Positions 11,167 to 26,608 are shown, counted from the first letter of the stretch. The stretch is DNA of 64,000 nucleotides from Lethocerus indicus (GCA_019843655.1 JACDQD010000007.1:23082365-23146364); one strand, 5' to 3'. The notes: generated from the sequence alone by a model not told the origin. Numbers and translations are program-made.

Positions 11167-13235
11167 TAGCTTTCCGTCAAGTAGGGTGGACCGATTCTTC
11201 GGTTTATTGAACTTTTTAATGTCCTTTATTCTAATTTTATCCTGTATTCTGCCATGTCGTCTTTCTTGTATGAAGGTTAGATCTGCTTCAACCTATTCCA
11301 ATGGCAGTTGGGGTTCCGGATATGTTTTATTATTATTTGTTATTACCTTGTATTAGATTGTGTATTGCTTGAGCCAAACTGCGCTTTCGCCGTTTCACTG
11401 ACGAAGCGGTGGCGGAGGCGATGGCGAAAGGTCAGTTGACCGACCGCGTTCCTCACAGATTGGAAAGTCGAAGCCCGTTGTAATTGTTTCGGCCTTAAAC
11501 TCCATTTTGGTTTTTGGGGCCAATTCCAATTGCACGCTCGGTTGCCCCTTTACGACTTTCCTCAGGCTTTATGGGTCCGCACAAACGGCCTAACTGCCCG
11601 GTACCGTTGACCGCATAAACTACGGGCACCGTTATTTTCTAGCGGTCGGAAAAGAAAAAAATTGAAGATGGAAAAATAAGAAAGACAAAACTAATTACGG
11701 CCCGAAATATCTCGAAAGCTGAAGTTGAACTAACGGCTCACACGGGATGACCCACTGTTTTCTTTCATTCAAGGACAGAAATATTCCGGGCCTATAAAGA
11801 TCACCGATTTGATCTCAGAAAGTCTGAAGATTCAGGCGGGAATCCGATTTTACTCTCATTCTTATTAATCGGGATTTACAGTACAATTTATATTTTAAAA
11901 TGAACTTGAATTTACTTTTACGTCCGCCATAATTGCACAAAAACAGACAGGATTGAATAGTTTATGTTTAAAAACCTTTAATGCCTGCTTTCTGAAATTC
12001 AATATGCACAATTGTCATAATATCGGGGTTCCTCATTTTATGTTGTGGGAATCCTTATTTCTATTCGCAAAGTGAGTTCTCCGTGTTTTCCCTGGAAGAC
12101 CGAAGTATAAATGGAATATTTTAAGTTTGTAATTAACATTAATGAGCGTAAAACACGTTTTCTCTACAGTTCTGTAATTAGTTCTGTTTTTAAATAGTAG
12201 TTCTCGGATTATGTATCTTTTATTTTCGCTTTAAATTAAGCAGAGCCAAGTCTTTATTATTATCTATATAACTATTATCGTCGGCAAACTATTATACTTT
12301 CGGAATATTGGTAGGGTGGCAACTCCAGTTGAATATGAGAATACTAATTATATCGATTTCACAATTCCTGAAGCCACACTACTCTAGACCACGACCATCC
12401 TCTTATCCTATTACCAGTTAGGTAACTGACGAAAACGATTAACAATTTTTCAATCAGAGGGTGGTACTGCAATCATGACCAAACTGAGAATTACATTTAC
12501 ACCTGTCCCTATTCCCATCCCTCGTTCTTTCGTCCCACTGTCCGTACCTTTCGTCCGTTCCAGTTGCCAGTTTAAGTAATATTATTTTTGCAAATGTTTT
12601 ATTGAGTTACACTTATCACAGGTATTAGAATATCCAGATCGATTTTAATTAATTATCATTCCTTGAATAACTTTCAATGGAGCCCTTTTCTGGTATTAGT
12701 TATTGAAATCGGAATAATCAGAGTCAATCCGTGGGGTTTGTGTCAATTCTAAATACAAACACATTCCGACTCGGAACTATGCCGACCCCCATCATTCCTT
12801 TCTGTCGCTCACCCTCCGTCAACCCCTTTCACGCATTCCAATCAGTAAACGGGGGTATTTAATTAAATTTGAACGCTCGTTTCGGTATTAGATCTTGCTG
12901 TCTGGGTAGTCAGCATTTGGGATTCCTTATTATTGTTTGCCTTTCTCTGCCCTCCGGATGCGTCCGCTTCGTACCGATTGTCCATAAGGCTATTAGAATT
13001 GGAATTTATTTTCCCATGCCGGATATTGAAATCAGGATAATCATAATAGACCTGGGAACTTACCTACCGTTGTCACTCGGTATCTGACTACATCTCTGTC
13101 TGCGTCATTTTAAGTGAGAGAGGAAAAATTAATGTAACACCTGTTCAAATATTGGTTCTTAGCAACTAGACATACCCTGCTTCCTAACCGATCTTTACGT
13201 TAGTATCATTTCAGTTTTCTGAATCCCTCATCACT
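11167..13235. other. non-coding stretch with an inverted nuclear-receptor-like half-site pair
   Basis: At 11429-11442 AGGTCA-GT-TGACCG forms an inverted half-site pair with 2-bp spacing, similar to but not identical with the classic one-base-spaced inverted repeat of ecdysone-type receptors. A reverse-strand consensus donor GGTAG/GTAAGTTCC lies at about 13060-13068, but its candidate exon has a poor acceptor. The remainder is AT-rich with no supported gene. Confidence 0.4.
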
Positions 13236-16655
<3,420 letters not shown>

Positions 16656-16659
16656 AGGC

Positions 16660-16932
16660 CCGAGCTGGCTGGCGGTTGGCCGGTGGTGGGGGAACTGAGC
16701 AGTGGGCGAGTTGCCGAGTGGGAACGGTACCCATGTGGAGTAGGCCCTGTGTGGAGCGGGGGGGGGGCCCTCAGCCACCCAGCGCACTCCCCGTTCTCCC
16801 AGTGTTCACAGTGTTCCCCGGCCTCAACACGGACGTCCTCTCTCTCTCTCACCCTCTCACTGCCTGCGTGACTCTCGCCGCTCAAGAGGATTCCCTACAC
16901 CGCCTGGACGGACAGGGATAAGACGGGCCGCA
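16660..16932 (+). promoter_or_regulatory. GC-rich pocket ending in a donor-like site
   Basis: This pocket is GC-rich, with GGCGG, a run of ten G and CT repeats, and it ends at CCGCA/GTAAGTTC (intron would begin at 16933). The layout fits a promoter plus a non-coding first exon on the plus strand. No TATA or clear initiator was found. Open frames on both strands overlap and look GC-driven. The base before the donor is A rather than G, which weakens the splice call. Confidence 0.28.
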
Positions 16933-17415
16933 GTAAGTTCACCTCCTTGTCAACGGACCTTCTCTCGACCAGGAGGTTGTTATCAAGTTTTCTGCACTGT
17001 GCACTCTGGCTTGGTTATCGGTGGGGCATATTGTTCCTATGTAATTTTCATATTTGCACCATATGCATGTTCAGTTTCATTTTTCCTGAATGGGGACGTC
17101 CAGAAACGTCGGTCAACGGTTTAAAGTTCCCTGTTGTGCCTTGTATTTATTTACTAGTACTTTATTTAGCGAAACACGATTCGGCCTCCTAATTGCAACA
17201 ACACTTATAGGAGCAACGCATAAAATCGATAGAATTTTCTTGTTTTATATTGCAACTGGGGTGTACTTTTACTGTAATCTTAGTCTTGAACAGCTGGAAT
17301 GTTCTATTTAGATATTAATGAGAAAAGTAAATGGTATGGACGAGAGAGTAAGAATGAAAACCGCCGCCACCACAACCCTACACTTTTGGAACCCCTAGTG
17401 TCGCCCGCCACGTTG

Positions 17416-17552
17416 TATATATACACGGCGCTGAGCGTCCCCGTTAGTCCTCGAGTGTGTTGTTTATCTTTAGTGTACTGTTTGTTCCACAACTTGCGTA
17501 TTATACGTGGATTAGCCCCCCCCCATTCCGAATCGAATATACTAACAGTATA
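17416..17552 (+). promoter_or_regulatory. TATA promoter with short first exon
   Basis: TATATATA at 17416-17423 is followed, 30 bp from its first T to the A at 17446, by CGTTAGTCC, an arthropod-initiator-like TTAGTC. A start at 17446 would give a 107-nt exon without any ATG, ending at 17552 before GTAAGTTG. Spacing of TATA, initiator and donor is what a real plus-strand core promoter and untranslated first exon would show. No downstream exon could be tied to it, and the base before the donor is A rather than the usual G. No DPE was seen at +28. Confidence 0.4.
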
Positions 17553-17964
17553 GTAAGTTGTATACAGAAGTAGTATATGCTTAGAGGTCATCTTAAACTA
17601 GGAAGTTTACATGGCCAATTCGATCTTTTTTCGACCATATAACAATTCCAGGTATCCAAACGGGTTAACGAAGTAATAATAGTAAAAGGACACCTCCCTG
17701 CTGACCCACGTTGTCCTCTCTGTCATGAGCCTATGTCGTGCATTACAAACATGACTTTGTCCCTATTCCCTACCCTAACCAGCCCGTAATTAATGAGTAG
17801 AAACAGCGACCTTTCAAACCACTGTAGAAAGCCACCTCCGAGCATCTTATTTTCCTAGTATTAATATCCAACGATATGAAAATAATTCTTAAGATCTTAT
17901 TTTTTATGCTCGTATATGTGCTCATCATCCGTAAAGAAAAGTTAAATATGTCCCTATCGGCTCA

Positions 17965-18022
17965 TTGGGTGAAGAGGGAGTCAAACTCTTAGGGTTGAGG
18001 GCCTAACCACTGACACCCTCCA
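17965..18022 (-). repeat. tRNA-derived SINE fragment, minus strand
   Basis: On the minus strand TGTCAGTGGTTAGG (18015-18002) resembles a pol III A box and GAGTTTGACTCCC (17988-17976) a B box. Their separation (27 nt start to start) is shorter than in an intact tRNA, and the flanks do not fold into an acceptor stem, so this is a degenerate tRNA-like SINE head, not a tRNA gene. Outer boundaries are not resolved. Confidence 0.5.
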
Positions 18023-18245
18023 GAAAGAAACTACTGCTGGGAACCCCTCCTTTCCCTAATCCGCCTGTAATTCTTCCCTCTCCCTCTCTTGTCCAGGTTC
18101 CTGTTTCATCCCAGGAGTGCCTTTGTAGAGCCCCCCCTTCCACCCTTCCACCCCCCTTCTGCCAACCGCTTGCCGCTGGCCTGTGTCGTTCATTCACCCC
18201 GCCTTGTTTTTTTCCTGTTGTGAAGAATTGGTGGAGGGGGGAGGT

Positions 18246-18246
<1 letters not shown>

Positions 18247-18276
<30 letters not shown>

Positions 18277-18282
18277 GATGAA
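18247..18282. repeat. (GAT)n microsatellite
   Basis: Nine GAT units (18247-18273) are followed by GAA-GAT-GAA. The poly-Asp open frame through it is a repeat translation. Confidence 0.95.
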
Positions 18283-19600
18283 GGGGAATCTGTCGCCTGC
18301 CCCCCCACACATCCTCATCTTTGTGTACCAGGAACAGTTTTTTTAAATTCCGGAAATAAAGGTGTATCACCAGACCCTGATAATTATTTTATTAATTCAA
18401 TACTTTGTCTCAGTCCCCTAGTTGTAGTTGCTTCATTTATGATATCTCTTTGGGAGCTAAATTATGTCCGTTGTGAGCCTGACTTCGTAAAAATAAATAA
18501 GTACATTATGCACTACAATATTGTTTCATTCCTGGGGTGTTTAAGCTGACTTACGTTATGAGTTAGACTCATCCTCCATCCCTGGCTTCATAAAAAACTT
18601 CTTGAAGCATTTTCTCGATCCACCACTTTGTCATTTGGTTTCTTCCCATAAACATCAATGATGAGATGAACATTTTAAATATCTAATATTCCCCCATTCG
18701 GTATCATTCCCAAAAATTCATGTATGAAATATGGCACCACAAACCTTTTATCTATTTTCATTGATTATATTTAAAAGTTCTGCCAAGGAATTGTAAAAAT
18801 GTTTACTTTCTTCGCATTCAAAAATACCCTCTTCCGGCCACTCTTTATTTGGATACTTGTCGAAATTATGTAATACAGAATGATCAACTATTATTTATAA
18901 TGCCATTTCGCTGGAACTCGAATGTTTTTCTGAAACGCTAGTTCAGAACAAAATGTTCTCTAATTTTTTATTTGTTCCATGTAGTCGACTCCTTAATTCC
19001 TAACCGAATCCCGATATCTCCCCCACTTCCTATCACGACGTATCCTTGTGTTGTAAGGCGCAGTTCTCTCCCGTAATTGCTCACAGCTACACTAGCGCCC
19101 CACGCAGGCGTCACTCGCACCGGGCCTCTCCGCTCACTGTCTTTCCAGGTTTACTTTCCGCATCGTCATTCTCGATATTTTTCCGCTATATATTTCTGGT
19201 TATCCAAAATTTGTTTGTGTAGTGTTCGCGTTCTTTAAACCAACTCTCCAATCGACCACGAGTGAATATGTGAGAATTATCTCAGTTGATCTACATTAAC
19301 TCCGTAAGTAAACTGCCAATGTAAAATAACCATAGTCCCCGGGGTGAATAGCTAATTTCGAATTAAGGATACCTCAGAGTATATAAAAAAGTATACATTA
19401 GTATCTATAATGAATAGAATACTTTCCTTTCCGTCTAGTTAAAAAGTCATAAGGGGAGAAGTTAGTATAAATTTCCGACTATTACATTTTCTCTTACAGA
19501 ATATGCGTACCCACTATTACAAGATAGATGTTTCATACCTCGATGAAATAAGTTTTAAAATTATTGTAATTTTTTACGTGTCACAAACAGACTGAATAGA
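18283..19600. other. AT-rich non-coding stretch
   Basis: No supported gene or repeat. A donor-like CC/GTAAGTAAA lies at 19301 without a partner. Confidence 0.5.
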
Positions 19601-19929
19601 GCAATTGCGGTGGAAGCGAACTTTAATATTCCCATATAAAATACCGAGGATATCCAAAAAAGTACCTGCGAGCGATATTTTTTTCCAGTGCCTAGCGAGA
19701 AGAGAAGCCTCCCGGACCTTACCGCCCTACCTAGATGGCCTAGTTTTTGCGGCGTCCACGGAATCCATATTTTTCGCGGACAGAGTTCCTTTAGGAGCCA
19801 ATTATTTTCCCCCGCATCAAAATTGGGTCGAACTTATTTTTGTATGGACCCAAAATATAGGTTTCGGTGAATCGAGAAGGCGGCCCAGCGGGGCTGGACT
19901 ATCGGATAAAGGTTTTCGACCCGCGAGGA

Positions 19930-20140
19930 GAGGCACACGTGGCCGGAATGCGGGGAAAATGGCGGAGGAGAAGAAGAAGAAGAAGCGAGGAGAGCGCGAA
20001 AGAGAGAGCGAGAGTTCAGCGACCCGACACGTGTGCGGGTGCTGGGGGCGTGGCCAGAGTGGGGCGGCCAATAAGGGCTCTGGAACCGGGTGGAGGGGCG
20101 GAGCATGCGCACCGTACCGCCCCCGCCCCCTATCGCTCGA
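19930..20140. promoter_or_regulatory. GC-box/CCAAT/NRF1 promoter pocket
   Basis: A dense set of vertebrate- and insect-shared promoter motifs sits here: GGGGGCGTGGCC at 20044-20055 (Sp1/KLF-like), GGGGCGG at 20061-20067, CCAAT at 20068-20072, GGGGCGG again at 20095-20101, GCATGCGCA at 20103-20111 (NRF1-like) and a reverse GC box at 20117-20130. CACGTG elements occur at about 19937 and 20023. Upstream, AAAATGGCGGAGG carries a YY1-like or start-like context followed by a poly-Lys run. The pyrimidine-rich GC-leaning DNA to about 20500 would be the first exon if transcription is rightward; TCAGT initiator-like words lie near 20338 and 20550. Direction cannot be fixed from sequence. Confidence 0.5.
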
Positions 20141-20499
20141 CTCACCCAGCCGCTCGCTCTGGCTCTCCCGTCTCATTTGGCCTCGGTCCTCTCTCCTGTC
20201 CACATCTATCCGTCTCTTCCTCTCCTGCTATCGGCCCAACTCTCCTCCAGTCCTCCTCTGCCTGTACCTACCCAGCCCTACCTCTTGGTACCTTACCGTG
20301 CTACGACCGATGTCCAGAGCTTAGTTAAGTGAATTCCTTCAGTGGCTCACGGTCGAGTGCTACTTCTTGTGTATGAGAAGAAGAAAGTGTGCCTTATATA
20401 GAAGTGGTGTTCTCACGAGGACTTCGGCAGTGTGCTCTACTCTAATACAGTGCCTCCGTTTTGGACTAGTGACGTACTATAGGAGCCGGTGAGGGGTCG

Positions 20500-22872
20500 A
20501 TCTCGGTGCCTGGCTGGGTCGGGGAGAGGACTAGGCTTGGCTCTGCTAATAGTCAGTCAGTCTTTTTCTCTCTCCTATTTGCCCACCGAAACTTCCAACT
20601 ATACCCCTTTGCCGCTCCGTATTATTTCGTAAACGCGTTAACATTTTCCGAGTGAAAGTAAATTCCGGTGTGAAAGTCTGGGTTTAGGGTGGCCTACTTT
20701 CCCCCCACTCGACGCTCACCGTTCACTTCGTATTCTACTTTACGTCATCTCTTTCCCGTTTCTACTTGTGTCGAAATACCTCGGCCGTCCCCGATTCCTA
20801 TCGTAAATCCGAATAACCATATGCGATCCTCAGTTCTTAATTGTATACTACGTTCACTTTCGACATTTCTCTTCCAAGCACATCCTGCGATACCCGAAAC
20901 CTTTTACTCTCCCTTATAGTGTTTATACACTATATTATTAATTTAAGCGGTATTTCCTCAAACTCACGTAATATATTTTCAAAACTTGTACATTAAACCA
21001 TTTTATTTGTAATTGTACTGTAGAGTCTGAACCGAAGTTGATGATACGAGTCGCCCTATTCTAGAAATGTGGATTGCAACGTGTGACAGCCAGAAACAAT
21101 ACTTAAGGTTCATTTTGTCGCAATTATTAAAAATCAGGATTATCAACCCGCGTTTGATATCATACCGCGTTCATACCGAAACATGCGTTTGTTCATACCG
21201 AAACTTAAATTCTACCTTCCCTTAAGCATTAGGGATCCTCTATAATCAAAATGGTGTTTTTAATTTTCGGACTTACTTTCCGTTATTGAACTGTATCAAT
21301 TCTTACTCGTGACCATAAATGGGGATCTGGGATATACGTTTTACTTCTCTTGAACGTCGGCCATTTTTCGAGGTTTGCGACGCAGCTTGGGGACCGACGC
21401 ATGCGCAGATAAGCGGACAAAATAATTTTCCGTCATAATGCAATAGAAATTAAATATTGGGCCTATTGAAAGCAGATAGAAATCAATGAAATATGCGATA
21501 ATAATTCCTTTATTTACTGGAGATATTCGCAGCATTTAAGCTGGCTAAAAATCGATTGGGCTTGACGCCATATTGTTACAACTAAATACCTCAGGGTGTT
21601 TATTATAAACTAAAGTTGAATTTTAATGTGAACTATACATTAATGAATGGTATCTTTAAACTATTTAAAAATTCTGAAGTAAAGATGGCAATCTAGTGTT
21701 TAGGACTGACATAGAACCCAATACATTCTATCTTAATATGTCTCTTTTGTTTGTGGAATCTCATTTACTATTTTGTAACTAAATTAGTTAGGTAGGGATG
21801 TGCTTGCTTATTCACCACAAAATTATTTAACAAAGCAGAAACTATGAAATTTTATTCCAATACTGTTTTAATATAGTAGCTTTGTTTGTTTAGAAGTTAA
21901 TATTGTGACAATGTTTGGAATTATTACAGACAGGTCATAGATTGAAAAATTTAAGGTTGTTTATTTGTAATTTTAGGTTTAAATGTATCGAGCCATAAAT
22001 TAATGTTTTTGCTTCATTCATTACTTTTGTATATTAGATACTTCAAAGCGAAGTCATTAACATATCAGGCTGGGAAACTCCATTTCCAAATTCAACCATG
22101 ATGTAAAAATTGATTTTGTTTTGTCTGTTGTGTGTAACTGATATGCTGATATGATTGATATTAAATAGAGTTCCTCTTCCCATTTACTAACTCCTCATCT
22201 CATCCTCAGATTCCAGAGGATTATAATCTTGTTTATTGTACTAATTAAATATTTTTTTTACAGCTGCATGAATTACTGGTATCTAACAAATATACCTATA
22301 TAAAAATAAGTACTTGGCAAAGTACTTAGGACATATGCTTAGTAATTAAAACTATACAACCAATGTATGGATTATTTACCATGTTATTAAATTTTTTTCA
22401 GATGAATATTGCAGTCCTTAAATTAAGTCAATTTAATAAAACATGAGGTCTAATTCATTTTAGAAGAATTAGAATCCTTGGCTAACTTAATAATCGAAGT
22501 GCCTGTCTTAGAATTTACTTAAAAATATTTATTTTATGCAAATGAATTTATATATAAATTAAGCTTCAGTATCTAATTTTACTTTGTCTGCTGAAGTAAG
22601 GCCATAAAATTGAAACTACTGAATTATGCCAAATTCATGTTAATTGTTAGTTTAATAATTTCTACAGTTTAACCATTAACGATGGATTAAGTACTTATCA
22701 CCTTTTCTGTTCCTTTCTTATTTTCAATCATTCCTCTAAAGAATACTTCTAAAATTAATAGTAACATTTCAAAAATCACGATTTCTATTTTATTAATATC
22801 ATGATTTGTGTAAAAACGTTTTTAATAAAAATTCATATAAATATTAAGTTATACTGCAATTGCAGCTCTTAC
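20500..22872. other. non-coding stretch right of the 20-kb promoter pocket
   Basis: 20500-20920 is moderately GC-rich and may be transcribed leader sequence. At 21161-21204 the word CATACCG occurs three times, two of them inside a duplicated GTTCATACCGAAAC (start-to-start 22 bp). Beyond this the DNA is AT-rich and holds nothing I can support. Confidence 0.45.
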
Positions 22873-22986
22873 CTTTATCTCTAGGAGAATTCTTATCTGC
22901 TGAGCGAGCGATTCGGTAGTTGGAGCGTTGTTAATTTCCGCCATTAATTCTGGAAGGACAGGCCCCGCATAACTATCGCTGTTGGG
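22873..22986 (-). CDS. internal coding exon, 38 codons, protein unidentified
   Basis: This is the best coding evidence in the window. On the minus strand a strong acceptor (cgacctacttttttttag) opens an exon of exactly 114 nt that ends in the consensus donor AAG/GTAAGAGC. Only one of the three frames is open; it runs in phase 0 at both ends. The peptide begins PNSDSYAGPVLPEL and continues MAEINNAPTTESLAQQIRIL, ending LEIK: hydrophilic, with a predicted amphipathic helix (ESLAQQIRILLEIK), unlike the low-complexity shadows elsewhere. The interval is more GC-rich than its flanks. An internal ATG at codon 15 has a weak context (TTAATGG), so the exon is more likely internal than initial. The frame joins without a stop to the candidate exon at 29018-29124. 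I do not recognise the protein family. Confidence 0.6.
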
Positions 22987-23076
22987 CTAAAAAAAAGTAG
23001 GTCGTCCGTTAAAAGCTTTTATCGATTGGAACCTCTGTATCCGATTTACAATCAAGTAAAATGGGTCAACGATTCG

Positions 23077-23096
23077 GTTTTGGCCAAGGCCAAAAC
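23077..23096. promoter_or_regulatory. 20-bp perfect palindrome GTTTTGGCC-AA-GGCCAAAAC
   Basis: Two 9-bp arms are exact complements around AA. The arrangement TTGGC-CAAG-GCCAA resembles an NFI site but with a 4- rather than 5-base spacer. It lies about 90 bp upstream (in the gene's sense) of the 22.87-kb exon, hence inside its intron. Confidence 0.4.
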
Positions 23097-24091
23097 GTTA
23101 TGGCATTACAAATAACACGATTATTTAACATCGTGTAATAAAGTATTGACGAAACTCATCCCCTCTCCCTGTTCGCGCTAGAAATATCGTTCCGCCCTCA
23201 AACAGGCACGCGTAGATTTGGGTGGCTACGGCCTTGTTTTAATTAATTATGCCACTTAAGTACATAAAATGAATGGACAAATTAAAAATTTGTACAATTA
23301 GCTTGAAATAAAAACAGTTGATTCATTAATTAAGCGAAATTCTGGAAGACCGAAACTAACCTCATTTTTACGTGTTGAAAATGCTGGCCTGCACACGTAC
23401 ATGCTCTATCAGAAACTAATACTAAAACTTCTTAGAACGCTTAACGTAGTCCTGCAAAACTTGGAATAAAACACCTCTATCTCAACTAGTTATATATTCT
23501 ACCTTAGTAACTTTTCTTTTTTAGGAATCAAATAATGTGGTTTCAGTGTCAGTAGGGCACGTAACTTATTCTAGTGCTGGCCTTGAATTATATGGATTGG
23601 AATCAGTTGACGCAAGAGATCAGGATAAACCTTAAACAATTATTATTAATGTTATATTAAAATAGCAATATGAACATGTTTTCTTCCAGACTTACCTATT
23701 TCACAGCGAAACTTGCTAGACTTCATTAGAACAACCATTAGAAATCAAGATGGCGTTCATCCAAAACCTGAACAAAAATCAAGACATTTTTCATACAGGT
23801 AGACTTTACATTATCCGAAAGTAAATAATGTCGATGTTCATATAAATGATATTTTTTTATTCGTTTGTAAATGCCGAATAATAAAAGTTTTTTATGCCAA
23901 AGTATATCATTTCTAGCATTTAGCTCTCTAGGTATGGCGTTAATTAAAAATTTTCGGTTGGCAGCGCCAGTAATGGTGGAAAATTGGGTTTATCGAGGTC
24001 GCGAAATTTTACAGTGGATTAAAACGGGAAGGAAATATAACATTTGGTTAACTGGAGAATAATTCGAATAGAGGAGTGTAATCCGCTTCAG

Positions 24092-24173
24092 AAATTGTAC
24101 GTGCTGGTGAGGACGAAGGAACGCGGAAATGAAACAAGGATCCTGCGCAGCCAAGGAGACGAACCGTCCAATG
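24092..24173 (+). CDS. candidate exon with possible start codon, plus strand
   Basis: A weak acceptor (gtaatccgcttcag) and a strong donor AATG/GTAAGTGG bound 82 nt. One frame is open throughout (KLYVLVRTKERGNETRIL...). In another, an ATG at 24129 with a purine at -3 starts MKQGSCAAKETNRPM and reaches the donor in phase 0, which is compatible with the long open frame after the acceptor at 26290. I therefore read it either as an internal exon or, more interestingly, as the first coding exon of a small two-exon gene. Product unknown. The weak acceptor and lack of homology keep confidence low. Confidence 0.3.
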
Positions 24174-26290
24174 GTAAGTGGTTTCATTAAGTAGAAATCA
24201 GCGTATAGTTGGATTGAAGGTCAGTTATCCTGCTTCCCTTTACGCATTTGAACGTAAAAGAATGTTACAAGTGAACATTTTACCCAGGCTACTGTAGTAA
24301 TTATTATATTTGTGCCTTCCTATCGATTGAAACTTCCATTATGGTGGTTGCAATTTCTGATCCTTTCATGGTAGTTACTAATATTGCTTCACTAAGGTAA
24401 TCTTTGTATGAATACAGATTTAGGAATAAGGGGCGCATAACAGGTAAACACAAATTGTGCCTTACCGAAAATAAATATCGAAAAAAAGATTTATGACTAC
24501 ATATTAAGGTTTCTCTTCCATGGAGTATTATTTAGATGTTAAAAGGTTTTTACTGCATTTCATCAATCTTCTTTATTTTCTTAAACTAATGACTGATTAT
24601 TATTGCAACTTTAAAACAGTACAGTATGCTTGGTGTACTACATTTTAACAATTAAAACTAAACTGTCTCCATAATAATAATTGTTTTAGGAAATATATAG
24701 AATTGGATAATCTTTTAGTTCAATGATTCTATCTATAAGATATTTCTATCTAATTTTCCTTGATGGTGTTAGATTTTTACTACATTACTTGACATTACCA
24801 TATAGATAATTACTAAAATATAAATAGGCAACTTTAGTTTTGCTATAAAATTTTCAGAAATATAATTTACATTCATATCTGAGTAATACTTTTGATAGTA
24901 AATTATATCTAGTCTATTATATTACAGTATTAATAGCATCCATAACTCAACTTGTGAAAAGAGCAATTAATGTATTTACAAATTTGCATGACCATTATTC
25001 GTCTCATGTACTCCATGAACATATACAAGAATATCATCAATCATATTATGGTATATAAAATCTGCCATCACTGAATTTGAGATTTATATATAAGTGAATA
25101 ATTGGAATTGGTACAGTTCCAACCTTTATAACGATTGCAAATCATAAATAGGTAGGTAATTCCACTTTTTGCTATTAATGGAGTAGAAATGCATACTTGC
25201 TGATAACGGGAAGGCAATGTGTGAAAAGTATAAGACCATTTTGCTGTTAATCTGTACAGTAATACAGTTTTGTATTAATTTAAAAAGCAATCGAAAAGTC
25301 ATTTTCATCCTTGAAGTCACTAGCCATCTAACGTTGGTTTTTCCATCGTTAATCCCATTAGAATTATTAATAAATTGTAAAACCCTACTGGGCTCATCTC
25401 AGCGAAGCTATTTCAGGTTGAAGCTGATCGTGTGCTGAGTCACGAACCGTCAGAGGTTGCCAACTGTTCTCCCCGGTTGCATATTGCGTTCATTTTCAAG
25501 CAGCATTCTATTTCCCTAATAGTTTCCGCCCATTTCCCTTGATAAAAGGTTCCGTGTCGGATCATTGAATATGCAGTAAATATTTCACATAATTTTCCGC
25601 AGAACAAAAGCACAAAGTCGTATTTTTAACGTGCACTTTCCTCTAAGTTATGTATCGTGTTCCTTATGCAAAAAGAAACCAGTTATTTTCGATTATATTG
25701 CTATCCTTAATTTCAAATATCACCTTTAACCTTTGCTCAACCACTTGAGGATTGAACATATTGTATTGACTTTAGATGCAATGAAAATATAAGTGGCAGT
25801 GGCTCTGGAGTTCAGAATTATATTAATTCTATTCTATACTTTCTCTAGTTCCGATGACCAACATAGAAATTTTGTTAGTAGTCCTTTGTAGGTAAACTCA
25901 TTTGCAGGTTTTACTATTGGGGGATTCTTCGTATTCGAAGGGATTTCTTTGGGGAATATTCGAAGTTCGAATATTGTGATCGATGGAAGATCATTTAACA
26001 GAAAGTTCCAATGAATTCCATTCGGAAGATTACACTGGTCGGGCCTAGTAACAGTCGGGGAATGACATCATCGTGACGCATCGATGTGTTCATTGGCAGT
26101 TTTTCTCTCCATATTCAGAGACGCTTCAAAAGAGATTTTTGATTTACTTTTCAAAAACTACCGGCTACCAGATATTAAACTGTGTAGAAATATAATAATG
26201 AATTTTGCCACGCGTCATGTCCGCTATGACTGATGACGTGTAACAGACATAAAACCTTTTTCATAATTTAAAGAAACTGGTTTTTTTCAG
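24174..26290. other. AT-rich stretch, intron of the 24.1-26.7 kb model
   Basis: Low-GC DNA with no supported feature beyond an isolated acceptor-donor pair at about 25849-25891 that includes a stop in one frame. It would be intronic if the plus-strand two-exon model is right. Confidence 0.4.
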
Positions 26291-26608
26291 TGCGCCCAAC
26301 CATGTCTTTTATTTCCCTTATCCGAATGTTTTGCTTATTGTTTTAACCGCGTGGATTGCAATTGCGAAATTAAAATAAAAAAACCGCGAGTAGTGAATAT
26401 TTTGCATAATGCAACAGTTTGCGAAGTGCACACCTGGCGGTCCTATTACAAGATAAAAGGCGGAAACTGTAGAAGGCCTTCTGTGAATAATTCATCCGAG
26501 AAAATATTAACTCATAAGTCACGCCTTGTCTCCTGCAGTCTAATAGAAAATGACGCCGTTCTTTCCCGTTCATCATCCGATTCATCCTTCTGGAAGGTGT
26601 TAGGGTAG
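26291..26608 (+). CDS. candidate last exon, 105 codons, Cys/Ser-rich, plus strand
   Basis: The acceptor aaagaaactggtttttttcag (AG at 26289-26290) is followed by 105 open codons to TAG at 26606-26608, and AATAAA follows at 26724-26729. The peptide begins CAQPCLLFPLSECFAYCFN and is rich in Cys and Ser, with NATVCEVHTWRSYYKIKGG in the middle and SRSSSDSSFW near the end. A TAA lies 21 nt upstream of the AG, so translation would have to enter by splicing. The frame is phase-compatible with the ATG-bearing exon at 24092-24173. No homolog is recognised; a 97-codon minus-strand frame overlaps it, so coding direction is not secure. Confidence 0.3.
   Translation, partial: CAQPCLLFPLSECFAYCFNRVDCNCEIKIKKPRVVNILHNATVCEVHTWRSYYKIKGGNCRRPSVNNSSEKILTHKSRLVSCSLIENDAVLSRSSSDSSFWKVLG

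Noticed and set aside
18220..18549. 109-codon frame beginning with a poly-Asp run
   Set aside because: The acidic run is the GAT microsatellite; the rest has no coding hallmark.
19605..20324. 239-codon plus-strand frame and a 128-codon minus-strand frame
   Set aside because: The plus frame opens with TTG, not ATG; both cross the promoter motif cluster, overlap each other and consist of GC-driven low complexity. An absence of stops is expected in such GC-rich DNA.
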